A stretch of 64,000 bases of DNA from Hahella chejuensis KCTC 2396 (GTDB lineage Bacteria > Pseudomonadota > Gammaproteobacteria > Pseudomonadales > Oleiphilaceae). The notes below the pieces were generated by a model. That model had not been told where the DNA came from, searched no databases, and saw only the letters and a program-made list of their open reading frames with translations. The position numbers and the translations under genes are program-made. Shown one piece after another: positions 32,965-44,000 of the stretch (positions are counted from its first letter, which is position 1; every line of letters begins with the position of its first letter). The stretch covers positions 3,502,501-3,566,500 of the forward strand of contig NC_007645.1 of the NCBI RefSeq assembly GCF_000012985.1, written 5' to 3'.

Positions 32965-35900
32965 CTAAAAATCAAACTCTAAGTCCACATCCCTTTCCGC
33001 CATTTGCGCGGCGTCTGTTTGGACGGGGTGGTATTCGAGGTTTTGCAGCAAGTCCCCCACTTCCGTTTCCGGGTCGGCGAGGATGGCGCCCACCAGTTCG
33101 AAGTAGTACTGGAACAACGCCAGAATTGTCGCCTGCTCGAACATGTGTTCGCGATACTGAATGGTGCAGTCGAAGCCGTCCCGGGTTTCGGAAACCTCCA
33201 GCACCAGGTCAAACTTCGCGGTGTCCGAACTGATATCGAGCCGCGACAGCCCTGCTTCCTGAGCCTCCTCAGCGCCGCCGTTCAGACTCTGGGGCAAATA
33301 CCCGAAAACCACATCGAACAGAGGATGCTTACCCTGACGATGCTGACAGTAAGACTCTGCGCTCAGGTCCTGCAAAAGCGCGCTCATGGGATAGGTTTGG
33401 TATGGCGCGCATTCGGCCCATTGTTCGTTCAGGTCCAGCAGATAATCCGCCACCGGGAACTCCGCCTCCGGCTCAAGCTTGAGGGCGAGCATGTTGACCA
33501 GATACCCGACCAGCTGCATCTCTTCGGGCTGCGTGCGTCCGGTAACCGGAACGCCGAGCAGCAACGCATCCGTGCGGGCGATCTTGCTCATCAGCACGCC
33601 AAACGCGCCGAGGAAAAAAGTAAACGTCGGCAGTCCCAGTTCCTCGCACAGCCGTTTGACGTCCTCGCCAAGCTGTCTGGGCAGCGCCTGCACCCGCGTC
33701 GCGCCCTGATTGCGCGCGGATTCGTCGCCATCGTCGCAGCCCTCCGCCCGAGGCAACGCCAGCGGCGCCGGCAAGGGTAATAAGTTGGCGAGCCAGAACG
33801 CTTTGTCCTTGCGGGTTTTTTCCTCATTTTCAGCCGCCTGCCGCCCCTGACGGAACGCGGCGTAACTGTATTCCAAAGGCGCTACGGACCGCCCGGCGAG
33901 GAAGTTCTGCAAATCGTCTGCGAGGATGCCGAGGGACACCGCATCGCAAACAATATGATGAACGACGATCAACACTTGATGAGGCCGCCCGGCGCCGGGA
34001 CTGGTTATCATCATGGCGCGAATGGGCAGCGTGGTTTGCAGATCGAACGGCATGGCGGCGAACTGCTCCAGGCGAGCCCGATTCTCCGCCTCCGTCGCAG
34101 CGCTTTCAAACACCACCAGGCTGGCTTTGGCCAGGACCTGGGGTTCCATCATCAGGTTGGCGCCCTGTCGCTTGAACAGGCACTTCAGCGCCAAATGCCT
34201 GTCGGCGACCTGCTCAATCGCCGCCGCAATATCTGTAGGGCTGTATGATGCGGGACATTCAAAGGCCACCGGCATGTTATAGCTGGCGTCCTGAAAGGTG
34301 GTCTGGTGTATGTAAAGCAGTTCCTGATCCGCGCTCGCCAATATGGGCGCGGCGGGATCGATCTCCAGCGCGGTCACTTTCGCGTCCTCCTGCTCCAGCA
34401 GACACTGGCGTTCAATTTCCCGAATGGTCGGTTGCGCGAAGAAATCCTGTATGGCGATCCGCTTGCCCAGCTTTTTATACACTTTCTCCGCCATCACGAT
34501 CGTTTTGAGGCTATCGCCGCCCAGTTCCATAAAGCGATCATCGACGCCCACGCCTTCCACGCCGAGAATGCCGCTCCAGATGGCCGCAATCTCTTCCTGT
34601 AAGGCATTGCCGGGCGCGGCGAACGCCGCCGCCACGGTCGCCGGCCGCGGCTTCAGCTTAATGCTGTTGACCGAGGACGAAGTCTGTCCCTCCCCGTTCG
34701 CCGGGCGCCGACCGCCCCAGGAGTACAAACGATCGCTAAACTGTCCGGCGGAGAAGATCTTCTGATTCTCGCGGTCGAACTCGCGCAAACTGCGTTCGAA
34801 CAAGGCGGGGAACTCCGCTCCCAGCAGCGCCGTTTCGTTGGCGCCCCAGGCGTTGGCGTCTTTTGGCGACGCTTCCTCGAAGTGGATGGTCTCCCAGTTC
34901 ACCGTCACCCAGCGGGTCGCCGCCAGTCTGTTGTTGCGCCGTTGGCTCCAGCCATCCAGAAACAGGTTGGCGGCCGCATAGGGCGCGTGGGCGATTCCAC
35001 CGAAAAACGCGGACATGGAAGAGGTGACAAAACAGGTCTCCACAGGCGCGCTTTCGAACACCCGCGCCAGCGTCTGCGCAACCCGCGCTTTCGGCGCAAG
35101 TTGCGCCAGATAGCGATCTGCGTCGAGCTGGGCGAGTGGCGCAAAGGAGTCGCCATCCGTCACCCCGGCGGCGTGAATCACCACCTGTATTGCGCCCAGA
35201 CGCTGGCGAATGCTCTCAAACAGCGCCAGGGCGTCGCTTTCTGACTCCAGCGCATAGGGAAACACCTCCACCGCACCAGCGCCGGCCGCCGTCAGTTCCT
35301 GCCGCAGGTTTTGCATAGCGGGTGAGTCCGCTGACTGACGGCTGATCAGAGCCAGTCGTCCCTGAAAGCGCTGGGCGAGGGTTTTCGCCATCGCTCTGGC
35401 CATTCTGCCCCCCGCACCTGTAATCACGAAGGTCCCGCCAGTAAAATGCGACGCGTCCAGCACCTCGTTTTCTTCTTCGTCAGGACTGCGAAAGTCCTCT
35501 ACGAACAGTCCTTCTGCGCTCAGCTTCAGAGGGCCATGCATGGGAGACGCCAACACGCTGGCGAGCGCCGCCGGCGTCCATTTCTCACTGGGATTGCAAA
35601 TCTCCACACAGGCGCACGCGATGCCGGGTATCTCCTGAGGCGCCACCAACGCCAGGGATTTCAGCGCGGCTGTCGTCAGCACCTGATCGGCTTCCTGCTG
35701 CAGGTCGTCCACGGCTAAAAAGGAAGGCGCCAGCAAATAGATATGCACGGACGCATACCCTGAGAAATCCGCGTCCGTCAGCGCCCTGCCCAGATCAGCC
35801 AGCGCCTGCAGGGACTCCGTGTTCATTGACAGGCCATCCGCAGGAAACGCCAGCGTCAACGTCAGCGCCTGCTCGCTTCGCGCGCCTGCAGCCAGCTCCG

Positions 35901-37959
35901 CCAGTGCGCCGCGCAACTGCACTGAACATAAGGGGTTACAGTCGAGCACTTCGATATCATGCTGGGTCAGCCCGGCGGTCAGCGCTTCTGTCGAAGCCGG
36001 GGCGAGCAGCACGCGCCGGGACCCGGGTTGCACCGGGGGTTTGCGAAGCCGTATGGATTTCCAGAATGGCGTCAGCATTCCCGCCGCGTTTTTGGAGAGA
36101 TTGCCGCCTTCCGGCGCCGACAGAACGTCCGCAATGCGTCCCCAGGTTTTATCCGAGACATGGCCTGCGCCGTGGTCTTCGCGGGCGAAAGCGTAACCCG
36201 GAACCTCTTTCAGGGGCGGTATGGATTGATCGCCCCAAAGAGACCGAGGCAATTCCTTGCTCACGCCGGAAAGCCATTTTTCGATACTGTCTTTATCAAG
36301 AGGCGCAGGCATCCCATTCAGGACTTCCGGCGTCAGTGACGCCAGGGTCGAGCGGACCAGGGACGGCGCATCGCCATCCTCTGCGAGCGCCAGATAGCGC
36401 TCGATTTCCCGCATCAGGGCGAATTGGGAGTCCGCCGCCAGCAGCGCCCGACAGGGAAAGCTGTGACGTTTGCGCAGCGTATGAGAGAGCGCGCGAAGAT
36501 CAGGACTCTCCTGCGTCACCAGCCACTGGGACACAGACTCCATATGCCGCGTCAACGACGCAGTGTTAACAGCGGAAAACGGGAAGAACAACGGTTCTGC
36601 GCGATCCGTGTCGACCGCCGTCTTCTGCGACGCAGGCGCATATTCCTGCAACACAATATGGGCGTTGGTTCCGCCAATGCCGAAACTGCTGACGCCACCG
36701 GTGCGCAGCTTGCCGTCCTGCGCCAGCCAGGGCTCGGCTTCGGTGTTGACATAGAAGCACGACTTTTCAAAATCCAGCTGCGGATTGGGACGCAGGAAAT
36801 GCAGCGTCGGCGGTATTACGCCGTGCTTGAGCGCCAGCACCATCTTGATGAATCCGGCGACCCCGGCGGCGGAGTCCAGATGGCCGATATTGCTTTTAAC
36901 GGCGCCCAGCGCGCACTGGTTCGGCGTGTCGCTGTCGGCGCCGCTCTCGCCGAATACCTCGCGCAAAGCCATGAACTCAATGCTGTCCCCCAATCCGGTG
37001 GCGGTGCCGTGGCACTCAATGAAATCCACGTCGGCGGCGTCCACTTCCGCCAGTTGCAGGGCGGCGCGAATCACCTCCGCCTGCCCTTTCACGCTGGGGG
37101 CGGTGTAACCCACTTTGCGGGCGCCGTCGTTGTTAATGGCGGAGCCTTTGAGAATCGCCCAAATAGGGTCATTGTCGGCGATGGCGTCACCCGCCCGGCG
37201 CAACACCACCGCGCCCAGGCCGCTGCCGAACACGCTGCCGCTGGCGTCGGCGTCAAACGCGCGGGTTTTACCGTCTTTGGAGAACAGCATGCCCTCCTGA
37301 TAGAGATGCCCGTTCTGTTGCGGCAACAACAGGCTGACGCCGCCGGCCACAGCAAAATCGCATTCGCCGTTCAACAGACTTTGCACCGCCTGATGAATGC
37401 TGACCAGACTCGTCGAACAGGCGGTCTGCATGGTGAAGCTCGGCCCTTGCAGCCCCAGTTTCCAGGAGATCAGCGTGCTCATGGCGTCTTTATTGGCCAG
37501 TTGCGAGGCCAGAAAGCCGCCGACGTTATCCACCTGCTCGGACAACATGGCCTGCATAGTCCACTGCACGGTGCTGCGCGCCCCCAGAAACAGACCGATG
37601 CTGCGTCCGCGTTTGTCAGGATCGACGCCGGCGTTCTCCAGCGCATGCCACACGCACTCCAGCATCAGCCGGGTTTGCGGGTCCATCAACGCCGCCTCCG
37701 CCTGGCTGTATCCGAAGAACTCCGCATCGAAATACTGCGCGCCGCCCAGCACGCCGTTGGCCGCTACGAAGTCCTTGTTGCGTATCTTGTTGACGTCGTG
37801 CCCGGCCTTGAGCAGTTCTTCGTCGGTAAAATGAGAAATGCCGTCCACGCCCATGAGCAGGTTGCGCCAATACTCACGGCAGTTGTCGGAACCGGGAAAG
37901 CGACCCGCCAGACCGATAACGGCGATATCCAGATCTTCTCTAATCTCTACAACACTCAT
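32965..37959 (-). CDS. PKS-1: KS-(no AT)-KR-ACP-C hybrid synthase
   Basis: Seen: 1664 aa. KS (about 10-435) with Cys181 in TACSTSLV, His317 in ECHGTATG and His360 in SNIGHLDSAAG. A KS-AT type linker (450-520) runs almost straight into a post-AT-like segment (PGYAFAREDHG, about 587), with no room for an AT. KR (about 840-1030) has TGAGGRMARAMA and the Ser/Tyr/Asn set around SSMSAFF and HAPYAAAN. ACP attachment Ser1150 lies in ELGGDSLKT. A full condensation domain (about 1190-1664) ends the protein, with HHIVCDA in place of HHxxxDG. Role: adds a beta-hydroxy ketide, then condenses it with the amino acid on the next protein, most likely NRPS-2. The start 37959 is chosen because it begins the KS; longer readings enter the upstream gene. 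Confidence 0.92.
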   Translation of the reverse strand: MSVVEIREDLDIAVIGLAGRFPGSDNCREYWRNLLMGVDGISHFTDEELLKAGHDVNKIRNKDFVAANGVLGGAQYFDAEFFGYSQAEAALMDPQTRLMLECVWHALENAGVDPDKRGRSIGLFLGARSTVQWTMQAMLSEQVDNVGGFLASQLANKDAMSTLISWKLGLQGPSFTMQTACSTSLVSIHQAVQSLLNGECDFAVAGGVSLLLPQQNGHLYQEGMLFSKDGKTRAFDADASGSVFGSGLGAVVLRRAGDAIADNDPIWAILKGSAINNDGARKVGYTAPSVKGQAEVIRAALQLAEVDAADVDFIECHGTATGLGDSIEFMALREVFGESGADSDTPNQCALGAVKSNIGHLDSAAGVAGFIKMVLALKHGVIPPTLHFLRPNPQLDFEKSCFYVNTEAEPWLAQDGKLRTGGVSSFGIGGTNAHIVLQEYAPASQKTAVDTDRAEPLFFPFSAVNTASLTRHMESVSQWLVTQESPDLRALSHTLRKRHSFPCRALLAADSQFALMREIERYLALAEDGDAPSLVRSTLASLTPEVLNGMPAPLDKDSIEKWLSGVSKELPRSLWGDQSIPPLKEVPGYAFAREDHGAGHVSDKTWGRIADVLSAPEGGNLSKNAAGMLTPFWKSIRLRKPPVQPGSRRVLLAPASTEALTAGLTQHDIEVLDCNPLCSVQLRGALAELAAGARSEQALTLTLAFPADGLSMNTESLQALADLGRALTDADFSGYASVHIYLLAPSFLAVDDLQQEADQVLTTAALKSLALVAPQEIPGIACACVEICNPSEKWTPAALASVLASPMHGPLKLSAEGLFVEDFRSPDEEENEVLDASHFTGGTFVITGAGGRMARAMAKTLAQRFQGRLALISRQSADSPAMQNLRQELTAAGAGAVEVFPYALESESDALALFESIRQRLGAIQVVIHAAGVTDGDSFAPLAQLDADRYLAQLAPKARVAQTLARVFESAPVETCFVTSSMSAFFGGIAHAPYAAANLFLDGWSQRRNNRLAATRWVTVNWETIHFEEASPKDANAWGANETALLGAEFPALFERSLREFDRENQKIFSAGQFSDRLYSWGGRRPANGEGQTSSSVNSIKLKPRPATVAAAFAAPGNALQEEIAAIWSGILGVEGVGVDDRFMELGGDSLKTIVMAEKVYKKLGKRIAIQDFFAQPTIREIERQCLLEQEDAKVTALEIDPAAPILASADQELLYIHQTTFQDASYNMPVAFECPASYSPTDIAAAIEQVADRHLALKCLFKRQGANLMMEPQVLAKASLVVFESAATEAENRARLEQFAAMPFDLQTTLPIRAMMITSPGAGRPHQVLIVVHHIVCDAVSLGILADDLQNFLAGRSVAPLEYSYAAFRQGRQAAENEEKTRKDKAFWLANLLPLPAPLALPRAEGCDDGDESARNQGATRVQALPRQLGEDVKRLCEELGLPTFTFFLGAFGVLMSKIARTDALLLGVPVTGRTQPEEMQLVGYLVNMLALKLEPEAEFPVADYLLDLNEQWAECAPYQTYPMSALLQDLSAESYCQHRQGKHPLFDVVFGYLPQSLNGGAEEAQEAGLSRLDISSDTAKFDLVLEVSETRDGFDCTIQYREHMFEQATILALFQYYFELVGAILADPETEVGDLLQNLEYHPVQTDAAQMAERDVDLEFDF

Positions 37960-38035
37960 AATTCCATACCTTGTTATGCTCTCAGACGAGGTCGTCTGAT
38001 ATAAATCCTTGTGGTCCTTGCTGCGCCCCTGATCA

Positions 38036-41000
38036 CTAAACCGGCTCGGGCTGACTTGCCGAAACGGGCGGCGCCTGGGAGAAATCTGCGGGCGACACAT
38101 CCTCGGCGCCCAACCTGCGCAAAAACTCAACGTGGTCCCCTTGCAGGCGTCGTATCTGTGCATTCGCCGGCGCCGAACGCTGCAACGCGGCGGCGCTTTT
38201 CTCATCGGCGTCATCGGAGAGAAACACCCGCGTCGGGATGCGATTCAACGGGGACGCCGACAACCGCTCAGGGAAGCGCGCGGGTTGGATGAGCTGATGC
38301 TGCAACCGGTAGTAACGCCATTCCATAAACAGAGACGGCGAGGCTTCCCGCAGCGCCGCTTCGTCTTCGATCGCCGCCAGCGCTTTTGTTGTCTCACTGT
38401 CTTCAGCGGACGCGGCGATATCCCGGAACATCGCCAGGAACTCCGCATACAGCTCTGGCCCATCGAACACACTGGTTTGCAGGTTGGGATCAAGAAACAC
38501 CAGCTGCTCAACATCCTGGCCTAATTCCGGACGCTGCGTCAGCAACGCCGCCAGCATCTCCGCCCCCAGGGAATAGCCGCCCAGCCACAGGGGCCGCGCG
38601 GGCGTTTCCCGGCGGCCCGCAGCAAGCGCCGACAATGCATCCGCCAACGCGGTCTGCAACGCCTCCGCAGAAAGATCAACGGCTGCGCCGGGCTCCAGAG
38701 TCAGCACCGATAGCGTTACGCTCCCCGCCAACGCATCCGCCAGTCCTTGCAGCTCCACCAGTCCGCCTAACGCGGGAGGCAGCAACACCCATTTGGGAAG
38801 CCTGGGGTCGTCCGCATTCAGCAAGCGCTCCTGCAGGCATGCCCCCGCCATGGGCCGGGACTGGCGACGGGTTGCGATCAGGGCCCGCTGGGCGGCCAGG
38901 GTGGCGTGGCGAAACACATCCACCGGGCTGAACGGGACGCCGAATCGCCTCTCAATCTGGCTGGCCAGACGCACTGCGCTCAAAGACGACCCGGACACCT
39001 GGAAAAAATCCGAATCCGGCGTCAACGCGCCATGGAAACCCAGACATTCGCGCCAGCACGCCGCCAATTCTCCCTGCTCTTCGTCCCAGGCCGGGTCCGC
39101 AGCGTCCGACGCTACCTGCGCGCGTTCACGCCACGCCTGAAACAGGGCGACGATTTGCGCCCGATCCAGCTTGCCGGTCTCGGTGCGGGGCAAACGCGTT
39201 ACCGGGAAGATGGCGGAAGGCAAATGGGAGCGCGGATAATGCCGGGCCAGATGCGCCTGCAGTCCTGAACCGCCGTCATCATCGCCTTCAACCGCCAGCA
39301 CCAGACAGGCCTCCGGCGTTCCCGCCTGCGCCACCGCCGCTCCCGCCGCGATTACGCCGGGATGTTGTCCCGCCCGGCTCTCCAGCTCGCCCAGGCCGAT
39401 AAAATTGCCTCGCACCTTGCAGCTGTCGTCCATGCGCCCTTTGAGAAAACACTGACCACTGGCGTCCACCATGGCCATATCGCCGGTGCGGAAATAAGCG
39501 CCCTGATCATCGTTCCCGAATTTCTGCGCAGTCAGTTCCGCTTCGTTCAGGTAGCCGTGCTGCGCAAAGTCTCCGTAGATCAACAGTTCGCCCCATTGCC
39601 CTGGACGCAGGCGACACCCCTGGGCGTCCACCACGGCGAAAGAGACGTGATCGAGAGGCGCGCCGATGGACAGCATCGGCGCCGAATCCATATCCGCGCA
39701 GTTCGCCATGGAGACGGCGATACAGGTTTCCGTCGGGCCATAACTGTTCCAGATCTGGGTGCGTTGCAGCAGACGGTCGATATCGCCGAGGGTGAGAAAA
39801 TCACCGCCGCTGATGCACACTTTGGGGAGCGGGGCCAGGTTTTCCATGCGGTTCCAGGCGGAAAACAGCGCCGGCGCTGCAGAAATCACATCGGGACGGC
39901 GCTGCGCCAGAAACGCTTTCGCCCTGCGCTCGTCGAGCAGGCTGTAGCGGTCCGTCACCAGACTGGTTCCCTGCACAGCCCAGGCCAGCAGTACTTCTTC
40001 CAGATAGCCGTCGAAGCTGGGTGAAAATTGCTGTGTTACGCGCGCCCCGGGTTGCAGGTTCAGCGTGCGGACCAGCGAATCCAGATACTGCGCGACGGTC
40101 TGCGCCGCGACGCAAATGCCCTTGGGGCGACCTGTGGTGCCTGAGCTGTACAGTATCCATGCGGTGGGATTGGTCTCCATGGACTTCAGGCTCGCAAACT
40201 GGCGCCAGTCGACGTCCCTGGCGGCGATCGCGTCCTCCGCATTCAGCACGATATCCGGCTGCCCATGGCGAATCACTTCCTCTACACGAGCCTGTGGCGT
40301 TCCCTCCTCCAGGGCGAGATAAGTGGTTCGCGTCAGAAAGCACGCCGCCAGAAACGCCTGCAACCGGCGTCCGGGACGGCCTTGGATCAGTGCGCGCCGA
40401 ATCTCTGAGCGGTTCAGGCGGTCTGCATAGCTCCCGGTCAGCGACGCCAACCCGGCCCAACTCAGCTCGCCTTCGTCGTCAATCACGGCGGGGCGATCGC
40501 CCAGGGTCAGAAAACCCTGGCGTAAAATATCTTCAATGGAGCGATAGGCTTCACGCCGTTGTGCAGGCCGGAACGCCTGGGCGGCGATGTCGCCGGCAAC
40601 CAGCAGGTCCTTCAGTCGTGGCGTTGAACTGTCGCCAAGCGCCTGCCGCAGGATATCGCGATAGCTTGCGGCGAGCTTCGCTATCCGCGCGTCCGACAAG
40701 GCGGCGCGCTGATATTCCAGCATCAGGCGGCTGTGATCTCCGCCGTGGAAGACGGTGAGGTTCAACGGGCCATGGGCCTCTTCGTCGTTCTCCTTATCCG
40801 TCCCGTCGCTGGCGAGGGCGTCACTTTCCTCTTCGGCGTCGAAATAGGAATAGGCGACGTTAAGCAATGGGTTGGCGCCAAACACCCTCGGATCGTGACG
40901 CAGTAACGCAAACACCTCTTCTACAGGAAAGAACAGCTGCTCCATGGCCCGCCACTGCGCCTCCGCCAGGGACTTGAGATAGGCGTCGAAACATTCTTCG

Positions 41001-44000
41001 TCGCGATCAAAACGAAACGCGCAGGGAGACAAAGACACGAACATGCCCACCGTGGTCTGCGCCTGAGGCGGACGGTACGCATTCGCGACAGAGATGGAAA
41101 ACCCATCGCTGCGGCCCTCCCGCGCCACGGCCAGTCCCCATATCCCCAGAAAGAACACCGCCGGCGTGACATTGTGGCGGGCGCATAATCGGTTCACCGC
41201 CTCGATCTCCATCGCGGTCAGAGACCAGGAGGTATATTTCACGCCATCGTCGTCATCCACGGCGCCATGGCCGAAAGGATCAAAATCGAGATCCTCAAGG
41301 TAATCCTTCCAGAATGCCTGCGCTTCCCCCCAGAGCGGTTGCTGACGGGCTTGCGCCAGCGCCTGCGCATAACGGCGGTAGCTCAGGCTGGATGGCGACG
41401 GCTGCGCTCCACGCAGAAGCTGCTCAAACTCATGCTTGAGCATCTCCATCGAGGGCTTGTCCACCAGAATATGATGGACCTGCAGATGTAACCGCGCCCG
41501 CTCCGTCTGCGGCTCCAACAGACATCCTCGCAGTAAGGGCCCCCGCTCCAGGGCGAACGCCCGGGTCCAGTCCGCGTCAGCGCCGATCAACACCTGGTCG
41601 ACGTTGAGGGTCGCCAGCGCTTCCGCGCAAGGCGCGCCCTGTTCATCAAGGGGGTAACGCGTGCGCAAAATAGCATGGCGGTCAAGCAAGGCCTGCAGGG
41701 CCTGTTTCACCGTGTCGCTGGCGACATCCCGCGCAAGGGGTATGTCTATTTCCAGCACATAGGCCATGGAGTCTGGATGCAGTCGGTACTGCGCATACAA
41801 GCGGGCTTCCTGAGGGGACAGCTCGCCGCGAACCACCTCGCCGGACTCCGCCGCCTTATCCAGCAGCCTGGAGAACGCGTTTCCGGCGCCCTCCCGCTGC
41901 CCGGCGCAGCGCGCGTCGATCAGCGCCGCCAGACTTGCGATGGCGTCATGCTTGAAGAATTCCAGCAAAGTCACCGCCTGGCCGAACTCCTGTTGTATTT
42001 CCGCCAGCACCCTGCCCGCTCGCAAAGAGTGTCCGCCCAATGCGAAAAAACTCCTGTCCGCTCCGATGACGCTGACCTCCAACTCCAGATGACGCGCCCA
42101 ACACGCCGCCAGCCACTCCTGGGTACGCCCTTGGGGACGCGGGCCGAGGTCGCTGTTGGCGACGTCACTGAGCATCTGCTTCAGCTTCTGTCGATCCAGC
42201 TTGTCGTTGCGGTTCAATGGCAATGAGGGAGTCAGAATGATCTGGCTGGGAACCATGTAGGCCGGCGTACGCTGTAACAGCCTTTCCCGCACATCACGCT
42301 CGTTGAGGCCGCTGTCGTTAGCGACAATGAAAGCGCCAAGCCGGGCGTGTCCTCGCTGGTCCGTCAGACTGATCACCGCCGCCTGAGACACGCCAGGCAA
42401 ATCCAGCACCTTTCTCTCGACGGCGTCCAGCTCGACGCGGAAGCCGTTGACTTTCAACTGCCGGTCCCGCCTGCCCAGAATTTCCAGTTCGCCGTTCGCG
42501 TCCCAGCAACAGATGTCGCCGCTGCGATAAAAGCGGCCCTGCAGAGCCCCGTTATCCAGCTCGATGAAGGCGTTTTCGGTCAGATCGGGGCGATTCAGGT
42601 AACCAGCGCCTACTCCGGCGCCGCCAATCAGCAGCTCCCCCGGCGCGCCGATCGGACAGGGTTGCAGGGTGTCGGGAAACGCCACCACGCACTGGCAGCC
42701 ATTGAAGGGCCTGCCAATGGTTATCTTCTGATCATTGCGGCTGATCTTCTGATAGGTGGTGAGCACCCCGGTCTCGCTGGGCCCATAGAGGTTGATCAGC
42801 TCGTAGTTATTTTTCTGAAAAGCGCGCAGACTTTCGCCGCCGAAATACAATTGCCGCAGGCTGGTAATATCCCCCTGCGCCATGATGTCCTCCGCCAGCA
42901 CCGTGGTCGTAAACATCAGATCAATGCGCTGCTCCCGCAGGAAATCCACGCACTTCGCCGCGTCGGTGCGAGCCGCTTCCGGCGCCACGACAATGACGAC
43001 GTCTTCCGTCAGCGCCAGCACGCACTCCAGCACAAAGTAATCAAAGGTATGGTTCGCCACAGAGGCGACCCGCGAGTGATCTGTGTGGTACTGGGCGCGC
43101 TCTTCCTGACAGATATTGAGCAGGGCCCGGTGGGTGTTGACGCAGCCTTTGGGCTTGCCTTCGCTGCCGGACGTCATCACCACGCACAAAGGGTCGTCCA
43201 GTGACGCCGCGTCGCCCTTGCGCAACGCTTCATCGCGAACACTCGCCGGTGCGGACGCCACAATTACGCCGCTGTATGACGGCAGGATAACGACGCGGCA
43301 GCCCTGAGCGACAAAGCGTTGCTCCAGCTCGCCGCCGCCATCCTGCAACAGCACCGTTTGGGTCCCGTGCAGGGCCACCACATCGGATAGCTGCTCTATT
43401 GGCGATTGCCGGGACTGCAGACAGAACGGTTTGCCGATGCGCATACAAACCATCGCCGCCAGTGTGGTCTCCACCCCTTTATCGCCAACGATCAAGACAT
43501 AGTCACCGAGGGCGTCCCAGTGCGGCCAGTTGGGAGCTTGCAGCAACGCGTCGATATAGCCGTCCAGCTGCTTAAAGTTGACCGTCTGGTCGTCGCACTC
43601 AAAAAACACCTGCTCGCCCCGATCGCGAATCGACGCGGCAATCGCCTGGGCGACATTGCGATAAGCCAACGGGCGGCCCTGGGTCGGCGCGGACAGCGCG
43701 TCAATGCGCGCCTGCTCCGCAGGTGGAATCCAGGGCATGGACGCGAGCACGCCGCCCGGGTCGAACGCCATCGCCTCCATCAGCGTCCGCAGGCGCTCAA
43801 GCAACAGCGCCGCCAGCGCCGGGTCCACTTGATCCGGGTTGAAACGCAGATGCAGCCGGGTCGCTTCGGGACGCGCCTCAACGCCAATACAAAGCCTGTA
43901 CTGAGAAGCGTCAATGCCTGCGCAGGGGACGCCCGTTTCCGAATATCCCACCAGCACCTGCGGCCCCGCCGACATGTCGCCCGACGCGCTTTGCGGCGAC

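Noticed and set aside
36424-38004. 526-codon open frame on the plus strand
   Set aside because: Antisense shadow of the PKS-1 ketosynthase; Gln/Arg-rich with no family motif.
37960-38214. N-terminal extension of PKS-1
   Set aside because: These codons overlap the end of NRPS-3 and give Arg-rich sequence; the KS begins right after the ATG at 37959.
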